This document shows, piece after piece, positions 36,262-44,104 of a DNA stretch of 64,000 bases. This stretch comes from Flavobacteriales bacterium (GTDB lineage Bacteria > Bacteroidota > Bacteroidia > Flavobacteriales_F > PHOS-HE28): NCBI GenBank assembly GCA_020852835.1, contig JADZAC010000054.1, positions 1-64,000 on the forward strand, written 5' to 3'. Position 1 is the first letter of the stretch. Every line of letters begins with the position of its first letter. A program made the position numbers and the translations under genes. The notes beneath the pieces are model-generated. The model had not been told where the DNA came from. It was given only the letters and a program-made list of their open reading frames with translations, and did no database searches.

Positions 36262-36294
36262 GAAGGCCCTGCGCATGCGGGGCCTTCTGTTTTC
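36262..36294 (+). terminator. Rho-independent terminator after gldN
   Basis: GAAGGCCC (36262-36269) pairs with GGGCCTTC (36280-36287); the loop contains a further GC-CATGC pairing. TGTTTT follows. It marks the end of the T9SS operon, 22 bases past the gldN stop. Confidence 0.75.
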
Positions 36295-36322
36295 CGCTCG
36301 GGCCCGCCCCGGGCGGAAGGTG

Positions 36323-36330
36323 TAACTTTG
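36323..36330 (+). promoter_or_regulatory. -7 element of the ABC-F gene
   Basis: TAACTTTG, an exact TAnnTTTG match, 11 bases before the ATG and just after the T9SS terminator, so the ABC-F gene has its own promoter. Confidence 0.62.
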
Positions 36331-36341
36331 CCGCCCCAAAA

Positions 36342-38270
36342 ATGATCAGTGTAACCAACCTCGAACTGCACTTCGGTGAAAGGCCGATGTTCGACAACGT
36401 CTCCTTTTTCATCGGCGCGGACGACCGCATCGGCCTGGTGGGCCGAAATGGCGCGGGGAAGAGCACGTTGTTGAAGATCCTTGCCGGGCAGCAGCACTAC
36501 GACAAGGGAGCCATCGGCAAACCCAAGGAACTGGCCATGGGCTACCTGCCCCAGCAGATGGACCATGACCTGCACCTGAGCCCGTGGCAAGTGGCGGAGA
36601 AGGCATTTTCGGAGGCCATGCACCTCAATGCGGACATTGAGCGCATCGCCCAACAGCTCGAGCAGGCAAAGACCGATGAGGAGGCCATGGAACTCGCCAC
36701 CGTGCTGGCCCATGCGCATGAACGGCTGAACACCTTGGGGGTGGCCGACCATGAAATGAAGATCGAGCGGATGCTCAAGGGCATCGGCTATGCGGAACAA
36801 GACATGCACCGCCCCATGTCCGAGCTGAGCGGCGGATGGCGCATGCGTGCCGAACTGGCCCGGATCCTGCTGATGCAGCCGGACCTGCTGCTGCTGGATG
36901 AGCCCACGAACCATTTGGACCTTCCGGCGATCCAGTGGCTGGAAGACCTGCTGCGCAGCTACCCAGCGGCCTTGGTGCTCATCAGCCACGACAAGACCTT
37001 CCTCGACCGGCTTACCACGCGCACCATTGAGGTCACCGGTGGCCAGCTCATCGACCGCAAAGTTCCTTGGAGCCAATATGTTGAGCTGCGCAAGGTGGAA
37101 CGGGAACAGCAATCGGCCGCCGCCAAGGAACAGCAACGCTACATCAAGGAAACCGAAGCCCTGATCAACAAGTTCCGGGCAAAGGCCAGCAAGGCGGCAT
37201 TTGCGCAAAGCCTCATTACCAAGTTGGACAAGCTGGAACGCATCGAGGTGGAAGATGAGGACCTGCGCAAGATGTTGGTGAAATTCCCGCCTGCGCCGGC
37301 CAGCGGCAAGCTCGTTTGCGAGGTGCTGGGCGTGAGCAAGGCCTATGGCAGCAAAGCGATCTTCGACAAGGCCGAGCTTACCATCGCCAAAGGCGAACAT
37401 CTCGCCTTGGTGGGGGCCAATGGCACGGGCAAATCCACCCTGGTGCGCATGATCATGGGCGAGGAGCCCTACGAAGGAGAGATCCGTTCGGGGCACAATG
37501 TGATCGTGGGCTACTACGCGCAGGACATGCCCGAGCGCATGGTGCCGCAGCGCACCGTGCTGGAAACCGCCGAGGATGCCGCCAGCGAAGACAACCGCCC
37601 GCGTGTGCGCGCCATGCTCGGTGCGTTCATGTTCAGCGGGGAGGATGTGGACAAGAAGGTGAAAGTGCTCAGCGGGGGCGAGCGCGCACGCCTGGCCTTG
37701 TGCTGCATGCTGCTCAAGCCGCTCAACTTCCTGATCCTGGACGAACCCACCCACCACTTGGACATCCAAAGCAAGGATGTGCTCAAGGAAGCCCTCAAGA
37801 ACTACGATGGCACTTTCCTGCTGGTGAGCCACGACCGCGACTTCCTTACCGGGCTCACCGACCGGCTGCTGGAGCTGGACCACCTGCGCATCCGCGACCA
37901 GCATATGGACATCCTGGAACTGATCGCCAAGCGGAAGGCTCTGCAAGGGGCCGACATCGGAAAGAGCTCGGTACGCGTAAAGGAGCAGAAAGCCAAGACC
38001 GGAGGAGACCAGCGGGAGAAGCGCGACAGGGAGAAGGAGCTGCGCAAAGCGCGCAACAGCGTGGAAAGGCTGGAGAAGCAGCTGGCCGAGCTGGAACAGG
38101 AAGAAAAGCAGTTGCAAGCCCGGGTGTTGCAGGGTGCACCCTCCGCCGAACAGGTGCAGGAGGGGTATGTACAATTGGGTGAACTGGCCCAACGCATAGC
38201 CGGGGTGATGGAAGCATGGGAGGCAGCATCCAACCTGCTGGCGGAACTTGGCGAGGAAGCGGCGGGGTGA
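36342..38270 (+). CDS. ABC-F family ATP-binding protein
   Basis: A 642-residue cytosolic protein with two ABC domains and no membrane segments. The first has GRNGAGKST near 36, signature ELSGGWRMR near 163, and LLLLDEPTNHLD near 184. The second has GANGTGKST near 357, VLSGGERARL near 444, and FLILDEPTHHLD near 464. The linker is rich in charged residues, and the C-terminal 100 residues form a basic coiled coil. ABC-F proteins act on the ribosome (EttA-, Uup- or ribosome-protection-type). Its neighbours are an initiator tRNA, era and der, which fits translation or ribosome assembly. Confidence 0.93.
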   Translation: MISVTNLELHFGERPMFDNVSFFIGADDRIGLVGRNGAGKSTLLKILAGQQHYDKGAIGKPKELAMGYLPQQMDHDLHLSPWQVAEKAFSEAMHLNADIERIAQQLEQAKTDEEAMELATVLAHAHERLNTLGVADHEMKIERMLKGIGYAEQDMHRPMSELSGGWRMRAELARILLMQPDLLLLDEPTNHLDLPAIQWLEDLLRSYPAALVLISHDKTFLDRLTTRTIEVTGGQLIDRKVPWSQYVELRKVEREQQSAAAKEQQRYIKETEALINKFRAKASKAAFAQSLITKLDKLERIEVEDEDLRKMLVKFPPAPASGKLVCEVLGVSKAYGSKAIFDKAELTIAKGEHLALVGANGTGKSTLVRMIMGEEPYEGEIRSGHNVIVGYYAQDMPERMVPQRTVLETAEDAASEDNRPRVRAMLGAFMFSGEDVDKKVKVLSGGERARLALCCMLLKPLNFLILDEPTHHLDIQSKDVLKEALKNYDGTFLLVSHDRDFLTGLTDRLLELDHLRIRDQHMDILELIAKRKALQGADIGKSSVRVKEQKAKTGGDQREKRDREKELRKARNSVERLEKQLAELEQEEKQLQARVLQGAPSAEQVQEGYVQLGELAQRIAGVMEAWEAASNLLAELGEEAAG

Positions 38271-38329
38271 TCCCCGGCTATCGCCTCTTAATACTGCGCC
38301 TTGCGGCGCTTATCCAATACTTGGGCGAT

Positions 38330-38443
38330 CCACGGATCCACACGGATGGACACGGACCGCGAACGTCTCCGGATATCGGACGCAAAGGCGAGACCACTTC
38401 CTACATCGCGCATTTATCAGTGTTCATCTGCGTGCATCCGTGG
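38330..38443. repeat. Imperfect 24-base terminal inverted repeat, about 114 bases in all
   Basis: The left end (38330-38353, CCACGGATCCACACGGATGG...) is about 20/24 complementary to the right end (38420-38443, ...CTGCGTGCATCCGTGG). The element lies in the spacer between the ABC-F gene and the tRNA. 'Cacggat...catccgtgg' modules of this kind recur in intergenic DNA of many environmental bacteria. It could be a REP or MITE-like relic. No open frame belongs to it. Confidence 0.55.
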
Positions 38444-38536
38444 TTGAGAATTCGGGAAAGTCGCGACCGCGGGGCGCGCAAGAGGTGATAGCCCTGCGGG
38501 GTGATCCCGGATGTTACCGTGTTCGCGAAATAGTAC

Positions 38537-38544
38537 TATATTTG
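38537..38544 (+). promoter_or_regulatory. -7 element of the initiator tRNA gene
   Basis: TATATTTG, an exact TAnnTTTG match, ending 9 bases before the first base of the tRNA. Confidence 0.62.
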
Positions 38545-38553
38545 CGCCCCTAT

Positions 38554-38626
38554 TGCGGGGTGGAGCAGATGGTAGCTCGTCGGGCTCATAACCCGAAGGC
38601 CGTAGGTTCGAGTCCTACCCCCGCTA
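38554..38626 (+). tRNA. Initiator tRNA-fMet (CAU)
   Basis: A complete 73-base cloverleaf: 7-base acceptor (38554-38560 with 38619-38625), D stem GAGC/GCTC, anticodon stem TCGGG/CCCGA with loop CTCATAA, five-base variable loop, T stem GTAGG/CCTAC with TTCGAGT, and discriminator A at 38626. The anticodon is CAT at 38587-38589. Initiator identity follows from three consecutive G:C pairs in the anticodon stem, an unpaired first position (T against T instead of the usual C-A), and the A11:T24 pair. CCA is not encoded. Confidence 0.95.
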
Positions 38627-38631
38627 CTACT

Positions 38632-38660
38632 GAACCCGGCGAAAGCCGGGTTCTTTTGTT
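38632..38660 (+). terminator. Rho-independent terminator after tRNA-fMet
   Basis: GAACCCGGC (38632-38640), GAAA tetraloop, GCCGGGTTC (38645-38653), then TTTTGTT. It separates the tRNA from era, whose ATG follows after only 9 bases. Confidence 0.88.
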
Positions 38661-38669
38661 AGAGCGACC

Positions 38670-39545
38670 ATGGAGCACCGCGCGGGCTACATCAACATCA
38701 TTGGCAGGCCCAATGTGGGCAAAAGCACCCTGCTGAATGCGTTGCTGGGCGAGCAGCTGGTGATCGTGAACCCCAAGGCGCAAACCACGCGGCACCGCAT
38801 CCTGGGCATCCTCAACGGGGAGGACCACCAGCTCATCCTTTCGGACACGCCCGGCATTCTGGAGCCTGCGTACAAACTGCAGGAGAGCATGATGCAGGCC
38901 GTGGATGAAGCGTTGGGGGATGCGGATGTGCTGGTGGTGATGGTGGAACTGGGTGAAACACCGGCAAAGAGCGCCGGGCTGCTCAGCAAGGCGCAGCGGT
39001 TCACGGGGCCCATCGTGGTGCTGATCAACAAGGTGGACAAAGGCGATGAGGGCCGGTTGAACGAGGCGTTCGATCAATGGCAGGCGGCCTTCCCCGAAGC
39101 CTGCGTGCTGCCCATTTCGGCATTGCACGGGCTGCACATCAAGGAGCTGCGCTCCAAATTGATCGGTATGCTGCCGGCCCATCCGCCATACTTCCCCAAG
39201 GATGAGCTCAGCAACCGCGACATGCGGTTCTTCATCAGCGAGATCATCCGCGAAAAGGTGCTCAGCATCTATAAGCAGGAAATCCCGTACAGCACCCAGG
39301 TGGTGGTGAACAGTTACGAGGAAGGCCCGGAGCTGGTGAAGGTGCAGGCGGATGTGGTGGTGATGCGCGAAAGCCAGAAAGGGATCATCATCGGCAGGGG
39401 CGGGGGCGCATTGAGGCAATTGGGCACCGAAGCCCGAAAAGCCATGGAGAAGTTCATCGGCAACAAGGTCTTTTTGGACCTGAAGGTGAAGGTGGACGAA
39501 GACTGGCGGGGGGATGACCGAAAACTGCGCCAATACGGATATTGA
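38670..39545 (+). CDS. era: GTPase Era
   Basis: A 291-residue ribosome-assembly GTPase that binds 16S rRNA near its 3' end. G1 is GRPNVGKST near 11, G2 the TTRHR region near 37, G3 DTPG near 58, G4 NKVDKG near 120, and G5 ISAL near 149. The C-terminal KH domain has GRGGGALRQLG near 235. Its ATG lies 9 bases beyond the tRNA terminator and I see no -7 element in between, so expression may depend on read-through or an unrecognised promoter. der follows in the same direction. Confidence 0.97.
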   Translation: MEHRAGYINIIGRPNVGKSTLLNALLGEQLVIVNPKAQTTRHRILGILNGEDHQLILSDTPGILEPAYKLQESMMQAVDEALGDADVLVVMVELGETPAKSAGLLSKAQRFTGPIVVLINKVDKGDEGRLNEAFDQWQAAFPEACVLPISALHGLHIKELRSKLIGMLPAHPPYFPKDELSNRDMRFFISEIIREKVLSIYKQEIPYSTQVVVNSYEEGPELVKVQADVVVMRESQKGIIIGRGGGALRQLGTEARKAMEKFIGNKVFLDLKVKVDEDWRGDDRKLRQYGY

Positions 39546-39625
39546 CCACCATCCGGCAGCCCTCGAGGTGCCCGGGCCGGACACGATCGAACCAATGAAC
39601 ATCGCGCCTCATGGCGCTCCAACAA

Positions 39626-40930
39626 ATGGCAAACATCGTCGCCATCGTGGGCCGGCCCAACGTGGGCAAAAGCACTCTCTTCAACCGCTTGGTCGAGAAC
39701 CGGGCGGCCATCACCACCCCTATGGCCGGCACCACCCGCGACCGGTTGTACGGCCAAGCGGAATGGAACGGGAAGCACTTCTCGGTGATCGATACCGGAG
39801 GCTATGTGCAGGGCAGCGACGACATCTTCGAGGCGGAGATCCGCAAGCAGGCCGAACTGGCCATCGAGGAGGCGGACTGCATCCTGTTCCTGGTGGATGC
39901 CTTGCATGGCCTCACCGGCATGGACCAAGCGGTGGCAGGGGTCTTGCGCAGGGCCAACAAGCCGGTGTTCCTGGTAGCCAACAAGGTGGATACCCATGAC
40001 AAAGAGGTGTACGCCGCAGAGTTTTACAAACTCGGCCTGGGCGAGGTCATGGCCATCAGCGCACAAAGCGGTGCCGGCACGGGCGAACTGCTGGATGCCG
40101 TGGTGGCCACCTTCGCCAAGCCCGCCGAACCGGAGGCGGACGAACGGCCAAAGATCGCCATTGTGGGCAAGCCCAATGTGGGCAAATCATCCCTGGTGAA
40201 CACCCTCTTGGGCACGGAGCGGAACATCGTAACGCCCGTGGCGGGCACCACACGCGACAACGTCAACACGCGGTTCACGGGCTTCGGTTTTGACGTGACC
40301 CTGCTGGACACCGCGGGCATCCGCCGCAAGAGCAAGGTGGATGAGGATATTGAGTTCTACAGTGTGCTGCGCAGCGTGAGGGCCATTGAGGAAAGCGATG
40401 TGTGCATGCTGCTGGTGGATGCACAGGACGGTGTTCAGCACCAGGACCAGCACATCTTCTCACTGATCGCGAAGGCAGGAAAGGGCGTGGTGGTGGTGGT
40501 GAACAAGTGGGACCTGCTGCACAAGGAAACCAACACCGCCAAGGAATACGAGGCACAGGTGCGGGCCAAGCTCGCGCCGTTCACCGATATCCCAGTGGTG
40601 TTCACCTCGGTGATCGAAAAACAGCGCATTCACAAGGCCCTGGAACTGGCCATGCAGGTGCATGCAAACCGGCGCAAGCGCATTGCCACCCGCAAGCTCA
40701 ACGATGTGCTGCTGCCCGAGATCGAGCACCGGCCGCCTCCTTCGGTAAAAGATAAAGTGGTGCGCATCAAGTACGTCACCCAGTTGCCCGGCGTAGTGCC
40801 GGCATTCGCCTTCTTTTGCAACCTGCCGCAATATGTGCCGGACAGCTATGCCCGGTTCCTCGAAAACAAGTTGAGGGACCATTTTGGGTTTACCGGGGTC
40901 CCGGTACGGGTGTTCTTCCGGAAAAAATAG
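39626..40930 (+). CDS. der: GTPase Der (EngA)
   Basis: A 434-residue double-GTPase for 50S ribosome assembly. The first G domain has GRPNVGKST near 8 and DTGGY near 56; the second has GKPNVGKSS near 181, DTAGIRRKSK near 227, and NKWD near 294. A C-terminal KH-like domain follows (KYVTQLPGVVPAF near 382). Two in-frame ATGs, 39611 and 39626, could start it; the second gives the canonical MANIVAIVGRPN. It lies 80 bases after era. Confidence 0.97.
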   Translation: MANIVAIVGRPNVGKSTLFNRLVENRAAITTPMAGTTRDRLYGQAEWNGKHFSVIDTGGYVQGSDDIFEAEIRKQAELAIEEADCILFLVDALHGLTGMDQAVAGVLRRANKPVFLVANKVDTHDKEVYAAEFYKLGLGEVMAISAQSGAGTGELLDAVVATFAKPAEPEADERPKIAIVGKPNVGKSSLVNTLLGTERNIVTPVAGTTRDNVNTRFTGFGFDVTLLDTAGIRRKSKVDEDIEFYSVLRSVRAIEESDVCMLLVDAQDGVQHQDQHIFSLIAKAGKGVVVVVNKWDLLHKETNTAKEYEAQVRAKLAPFTDIPVVFTSVIEKQRIHKALELAMQVHANRRKRIATRKLNDVLLPEIEHRPPPSVKDKVVRIKYVTQLPGVVPAFAFFCNLPQYVPDSYARFLENKLRDHFGFTGVPVRVFFRKK

Positions 40931-41055
40931 GCTGCCAGCAGGGAAGCAGGTGCCCATGGCTTCGGGGAGATGATGATCGCCACATCCGCCCGGGCGGCTT
41001 GGATCAAATTAACGCTGCCAAGGGCCTGTGGCGAGCCCGCACCTTGCGCATCGGT

Positions 41056-41063
41056 TACATTTG
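41056..41063 (+). promoter_or_regulatory. -7 element of the periplasmic chaperone operon
   Basis: TACATTTG, an exact TAnnTTTG match, 12 to 28 bases before the alternative ATGs of the first parvulin gene. Confidence 0.58.
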
Positions 41064-41084
41064 TCGCCCTTTGCAATGCCATAC

Positions 41085-43232
41085 ATGATGATGAAGCGGA
41101 TCTTGTTCGGGGCCACGTTCGGTTTTCTTGCCCTGATGACCTCGGCCCAGACCACCCCCGGCGATCCGGTGCTGATGACCGTGGACGGCCAGCCGGTGCT
41201 GCGCAGTGAATTTGAGGCCATCTACAAGAAGAACAACAAGGACGCGCCGGTGACCAAGGAGGCCCTCGACGAATACTTGGACCTGTTCATCAACTACAAG
41301 TTGAAGGTTCGGGCCGCCGAGGCAGCAGGCTTGGATACATCGGCCAAGTTCAAGTCGGAGCTGAGCGGATACAGGGCCCAGTTGGCAAGGCCGTATCTGA
41401 TCGATCGCGGATTGAACGACCACCTGATGCAGGAGGCTTTCCAGCGCAAAGGCGAAGAAGTTCGCGCCAGCCATATCTTGGTGAACCTGGGCCCGGATGC
41501 CAGCCCGGAGGACACGGCAGCCGCCTGGAAGCGAATCATGGCCCTACGGGCACGCGTGGTGGGCGGGGAGGACTTCGCCAAAGTGGCCGAAAGCAGCAGC
41601 GATGACCCGAGCGCCAAAAGCAATGGCGGCGACCTGGGCTATTTCAGCGTGCTGCAGATGGTCTATCCCTTTGAAACGGCCGCGTACAACACCCCGGTGG
41701 GGCAGGTGAGCCAGCCGGTGCGCACCAAGTTCGGCTACCACCTGGTCAAAGTGGTGGACCGCCGGCCTGCGCAAGGGGAGGTGAAAGTGGCGCACATCAT
41801 GATCCGCTCCGTGGACGGTGACAGCCCGGAGAAGCAGGCCGCAGCCGAAACCCGGATCCAAGAAGCGTACAACCGGGTGAAAAGCGGTGAGATCACCTTC
41901 GCAGACGCCGCGCTGAAGTACAGCGACGATGCAGCAACCAGCGGCAAAGGCGGCGAGCTGCCTCCGTTCGGAACGGGCAAGATGATCCCCGAGTTCGAGG
42001 CAAAGGCTTTTGCCCTGCAGCATGATGGTGATATGTCCATCCCGTTCCGCACGCCATACGGCTGGCACATCATCCAGCGCTTGGGCTATACCCCGCCGCC
42101 GACATTTGAAGAAGCCAAGGCCGACCTGAAGTCCAAGATCGCGCACGATAGCCGGGCGGAGATCACCCGCCAGAAGTTCCTCGCCGACCTGCGGAGCGCT
42201 TACCAGTACAAGGATTTCCCCAAGAACCTGGTGGCCGTGGTGAAAGCCTTGGACACCACCGTGTTCAAGAAGGGAACCATGATCATGGACACCTTGCTGC
42301 GCAAGGATGCAGGTCAAGCAATGGTGATGCACGGGGGCATGGCCTTCGACCGGACCATCACGGGCACGCTGCGGAAAGGCAAGCTGGTGGGCACCAATGC
42401 ACGGGTGGAAGAAATGGCGGCCTCCACCCCGGACGACACGGTGGTGGTGCGGGACATGCAGCGCGGCTGGATGAACGATGCACAGAAGAACGCCAAGCTC
42501 ACCAAACCGGTCTTCACCATCAGCGGCAAGAGCTACAGCCAATTGGAACTCTTGGACTACATTCAGCAAAAGCAGCGCCGCGAAGCCGTGCAGCCTTTGG
42601 CGCAGTACGTGCAGCAGCAGTTTGCGGCCTTTGTGGACGACCGGCTGCTGGCCTATGAGGACGGGCGCCTCGAAGAGAAATACCCGGAGTTCCGCATGCT
42701 GATGAAGGAATACCATGACGGCATCCTGCTTTTCGACCTGACCGACCGGATGGTGTGGAGCAAAGCGGTGAAGGACACCGCCGGGCTGGAGGAGTTCTAC
42801 GGGCAGCACAAGTTCGATTTCATGTATCCGGTGCGCTACGAGGCGGACATCTATACCTGCGCCGATGCCGCAACGGCCAAGCTGGTGCGCGGTTTGCTGA
42901 ACAAGGGCAAGCGCGGCGATGAACTGTTGGCGGCGGTGAACAAGGGTGAAACGAATGCGCTGGCCGTGGAAAGCGGGCTGTTCACCAAGGAGGAGAAAGC
43001 CGTGCTGAAGGATGCGGCCATGCCCGGCCTTACCGCTGACATGGCCCTGGACGGCAAAGTGGTGTTCGCAAACTTGAAGCAGGTGGTGCAGCCCTCCCCC
43101 AAGCCGTTGGATGAAGCGCGCGGACTGGTTACCGCAGCCTACCAGGACCAGTTGGAAAAGGATTGGATCAAGGACATGCGCGCGAAATACCCGGTGCGCG
43201 TGGAACAGGACGTGTTGTACAGCATCAAATAG
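41085..43232 (+). CDS. Periplasmic peptidyl-prolyl isomerase with two parvulin domains
   Basis: A 715-residue exported foldase. After a signal peptide (ILFGATFGFLALMTSAQ) comes a helical chaperone region (about 25-130). Two parvulin (PpiC) domains follow: first RASHILVNLG near 137 to GYHLVKVVD near 223; second VAHIMIRSVDG near 239 to GWHIIQRLG near 333. A long C-terminal half has no recognisable domain. It likely helps outer-membrane proteins fold in the periplasm. Start ATGs at 41076, 41085 and 41091 are all possible; an ATG at 41028 lies before the -7 box and is unlikely. First of three related genes. Confidence 0.9.
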   Translation: MMMKRILFGATFGFLALMTSAQTTPGDPVLMTVDGQPVLRSEFEAIYKKNNKDAPVTKEALDEYLDLFINYKLKVRAAEAAGLDTSAKFKSELSGYRAQLARPYLIDRGLNDHLMQEAFQRKGEEVRASHILVNLGPDASPEDTAAAWKRIMALRARVVGGEDFAKVAESSSDDPSAKSNGGDLGYFSVLQMVYPFETAAYNTPVGQVSQPVRTKFGYHLVKVVDRRPAQGEVKVAHIMIRSVDGDSPEKQAAAETRIQEAYNRVKSGEITFADAALKYSDDAATSGKGGELPPFGTGKMIPEFEAKAFALQHDGDMSIPFRTPYGWHIIQRLGYTPPPTFEEAKADLKSKIAHDSRAEITRQKFLADLRSAYQYKDFPKNLVAVVKALDTTVFKKGTMIMDTLLRKDAGQAMVMHGGMAFDRTITGTLRKGKLVGTNARVEEMAASTPDDTVVVRDMQRGWMNDAQKNAKLTKPVFTISGKSYSQLELLDYIQQKQRREAVQPLAQYVQQQFAAFVDDRLLAYEDGRLEEKYPEFRMLMKEYHDGILLFDLTDRMVWSKAVKDTAGLEEFYGQHKFDFMYPVRYEADIYTCADAATAKLVRGLLNKGKRGDELLAAVNKGETNALAVESGLFTKEEKAVLKDAAMPGLTADMALDGKVVFANLKQVVQPSPKPLDEARGLVTAAYQDQLEKDWIKDMRAKYPVRVEQDVLYSIK

Positions 43233-43240
43233 CGCCCCTA

Positions 43241-44104
43241 TTGGCCTGTCACCTGCATACCGGTTGGACGAGGGCGGCGATCATCGCCGCCCTTGCCCTT
43301 GCGGCCTGTAAGGACGGCGAGGTGGAAACGGGCAAAGTGGTCGCCGAAGCCTATGGCGACAAACTCTACTGGAGCGACCTGCGCGTGGTGGTGCCCCTGG
43401 CTGCAAGCCCTGAAGACAGTGCGGCCATCGCGCGCCGCTTTATAGACAATTGGGCCAGGGACCGGGTGATGCTCCATATGGCCGAACAAAACCTGGACAA
43501 ATCGCAGGTCAACCTGGAGGCCCAGCTGAAGGCCTACCGGGAATCATTGCTCACCTTTGCTTACGAGCAGGCGTTGGTGGCCCAGAACTTGGATACCGTG
43601 GTCACCGGCTCACAGATCCAGGACTACTACGACAAGAACATGGCCAACTTCCAGCTGCGCGACAATCTTGTCCGTGTGCGTTGGTTCAAGTTCCGGGACC
43701 ATGACCGCAGGCAAGTAAAGCGCGTGGACCAATTGTGGCGCAGCAATGATCCCGAAGACCTGCATAAGCTGGAACTGCTCTTGGCCAGGCAAGGTGTTCC
43801 CATCGTGGACTCCCGCGAAGAATGGCTGGAATTCGGCGCCCTGCAACAACAAGTTCCCCTTCGGCCGAACAACCCCACGGACTGGTTGCAACGCCAAACC
43901 AAGGTTACCGTGGAGGATTCCTCCGGTACCTATTTTGTCAACTTCCTCGACCACCGGCTCAAGGACAGCACCACGCCCATCGACCTGGTGGAGCCGCAGA
44001 TCCGGGCCATCATCATCAACCAGCGCAAGCTCAAGTTCGTGGAGCGCATGCGTGAGGAACTGTACACCAATGCCGTGGCCAACAAGGATGTCCGTTTTCC
44101 CTAG
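43241..44104 (+). CDS. SurA-like periplasmic chaperone lipoprotein without parvulin domain (non-ATG start)
   Basis: A 287-residue predicted lipoprotein. AAIIAALALAAC gives a lipobox with Cys near 24. No ATG lies between the upstream stop and this signal; a TTG at 43241, 8 bases after that stop, is the best candidate (an in-frame ATG at 43163 is deep inside the upstream gene). The body resembles the SurA N-terminal helical region (NLDKSQVNLEAQLKAYRESLL, YYDKNMANFQL) but no parvulin core is seen. It lies between two parvulin genes and overlaps the next by 17 bases, so a shared function in outer-membrane protein folding is likely. Confidence 0.8.
   Translation: MACHLHTGWTRAAIIAALALAACKDGEVETGKVVAEAYGDKLYWSDLRVVVPLAASPEDSAAIARRFIDNWARDRVMLHMAEQNLDKSQVNLEAQLKAYRESLLTFAYEQALVAQNLDTVVTGSQIQDYYDKNMANFQLRDNLVRVRWFKFRDHDRRQVKRVDQLWRSNDPEDLHKLELLLARQGVPIVDSREEWLEFGALQQQVPLRPNNPTDWLQRQTKVTVEDSSGTYFVNFLDHRLKDSTTPIDLVEPQIRAIIINQRKLKFVERMREELYTNAVANKDVRFP

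Noticed and set aside
35343-38192. A 949-codon open frame on the minus strand opposite gldM's end, gldN and the ABC-F gene
   Set aside because: It is antisense to well-recognised genes, is His/Gln/Leu-rich as expected for the complement of a GC-rich codon pattern, and matches no family. The same holds for the 839-codon frame at 20566-23085 (+) and the 564-codon frame at 59507-61201 (-).
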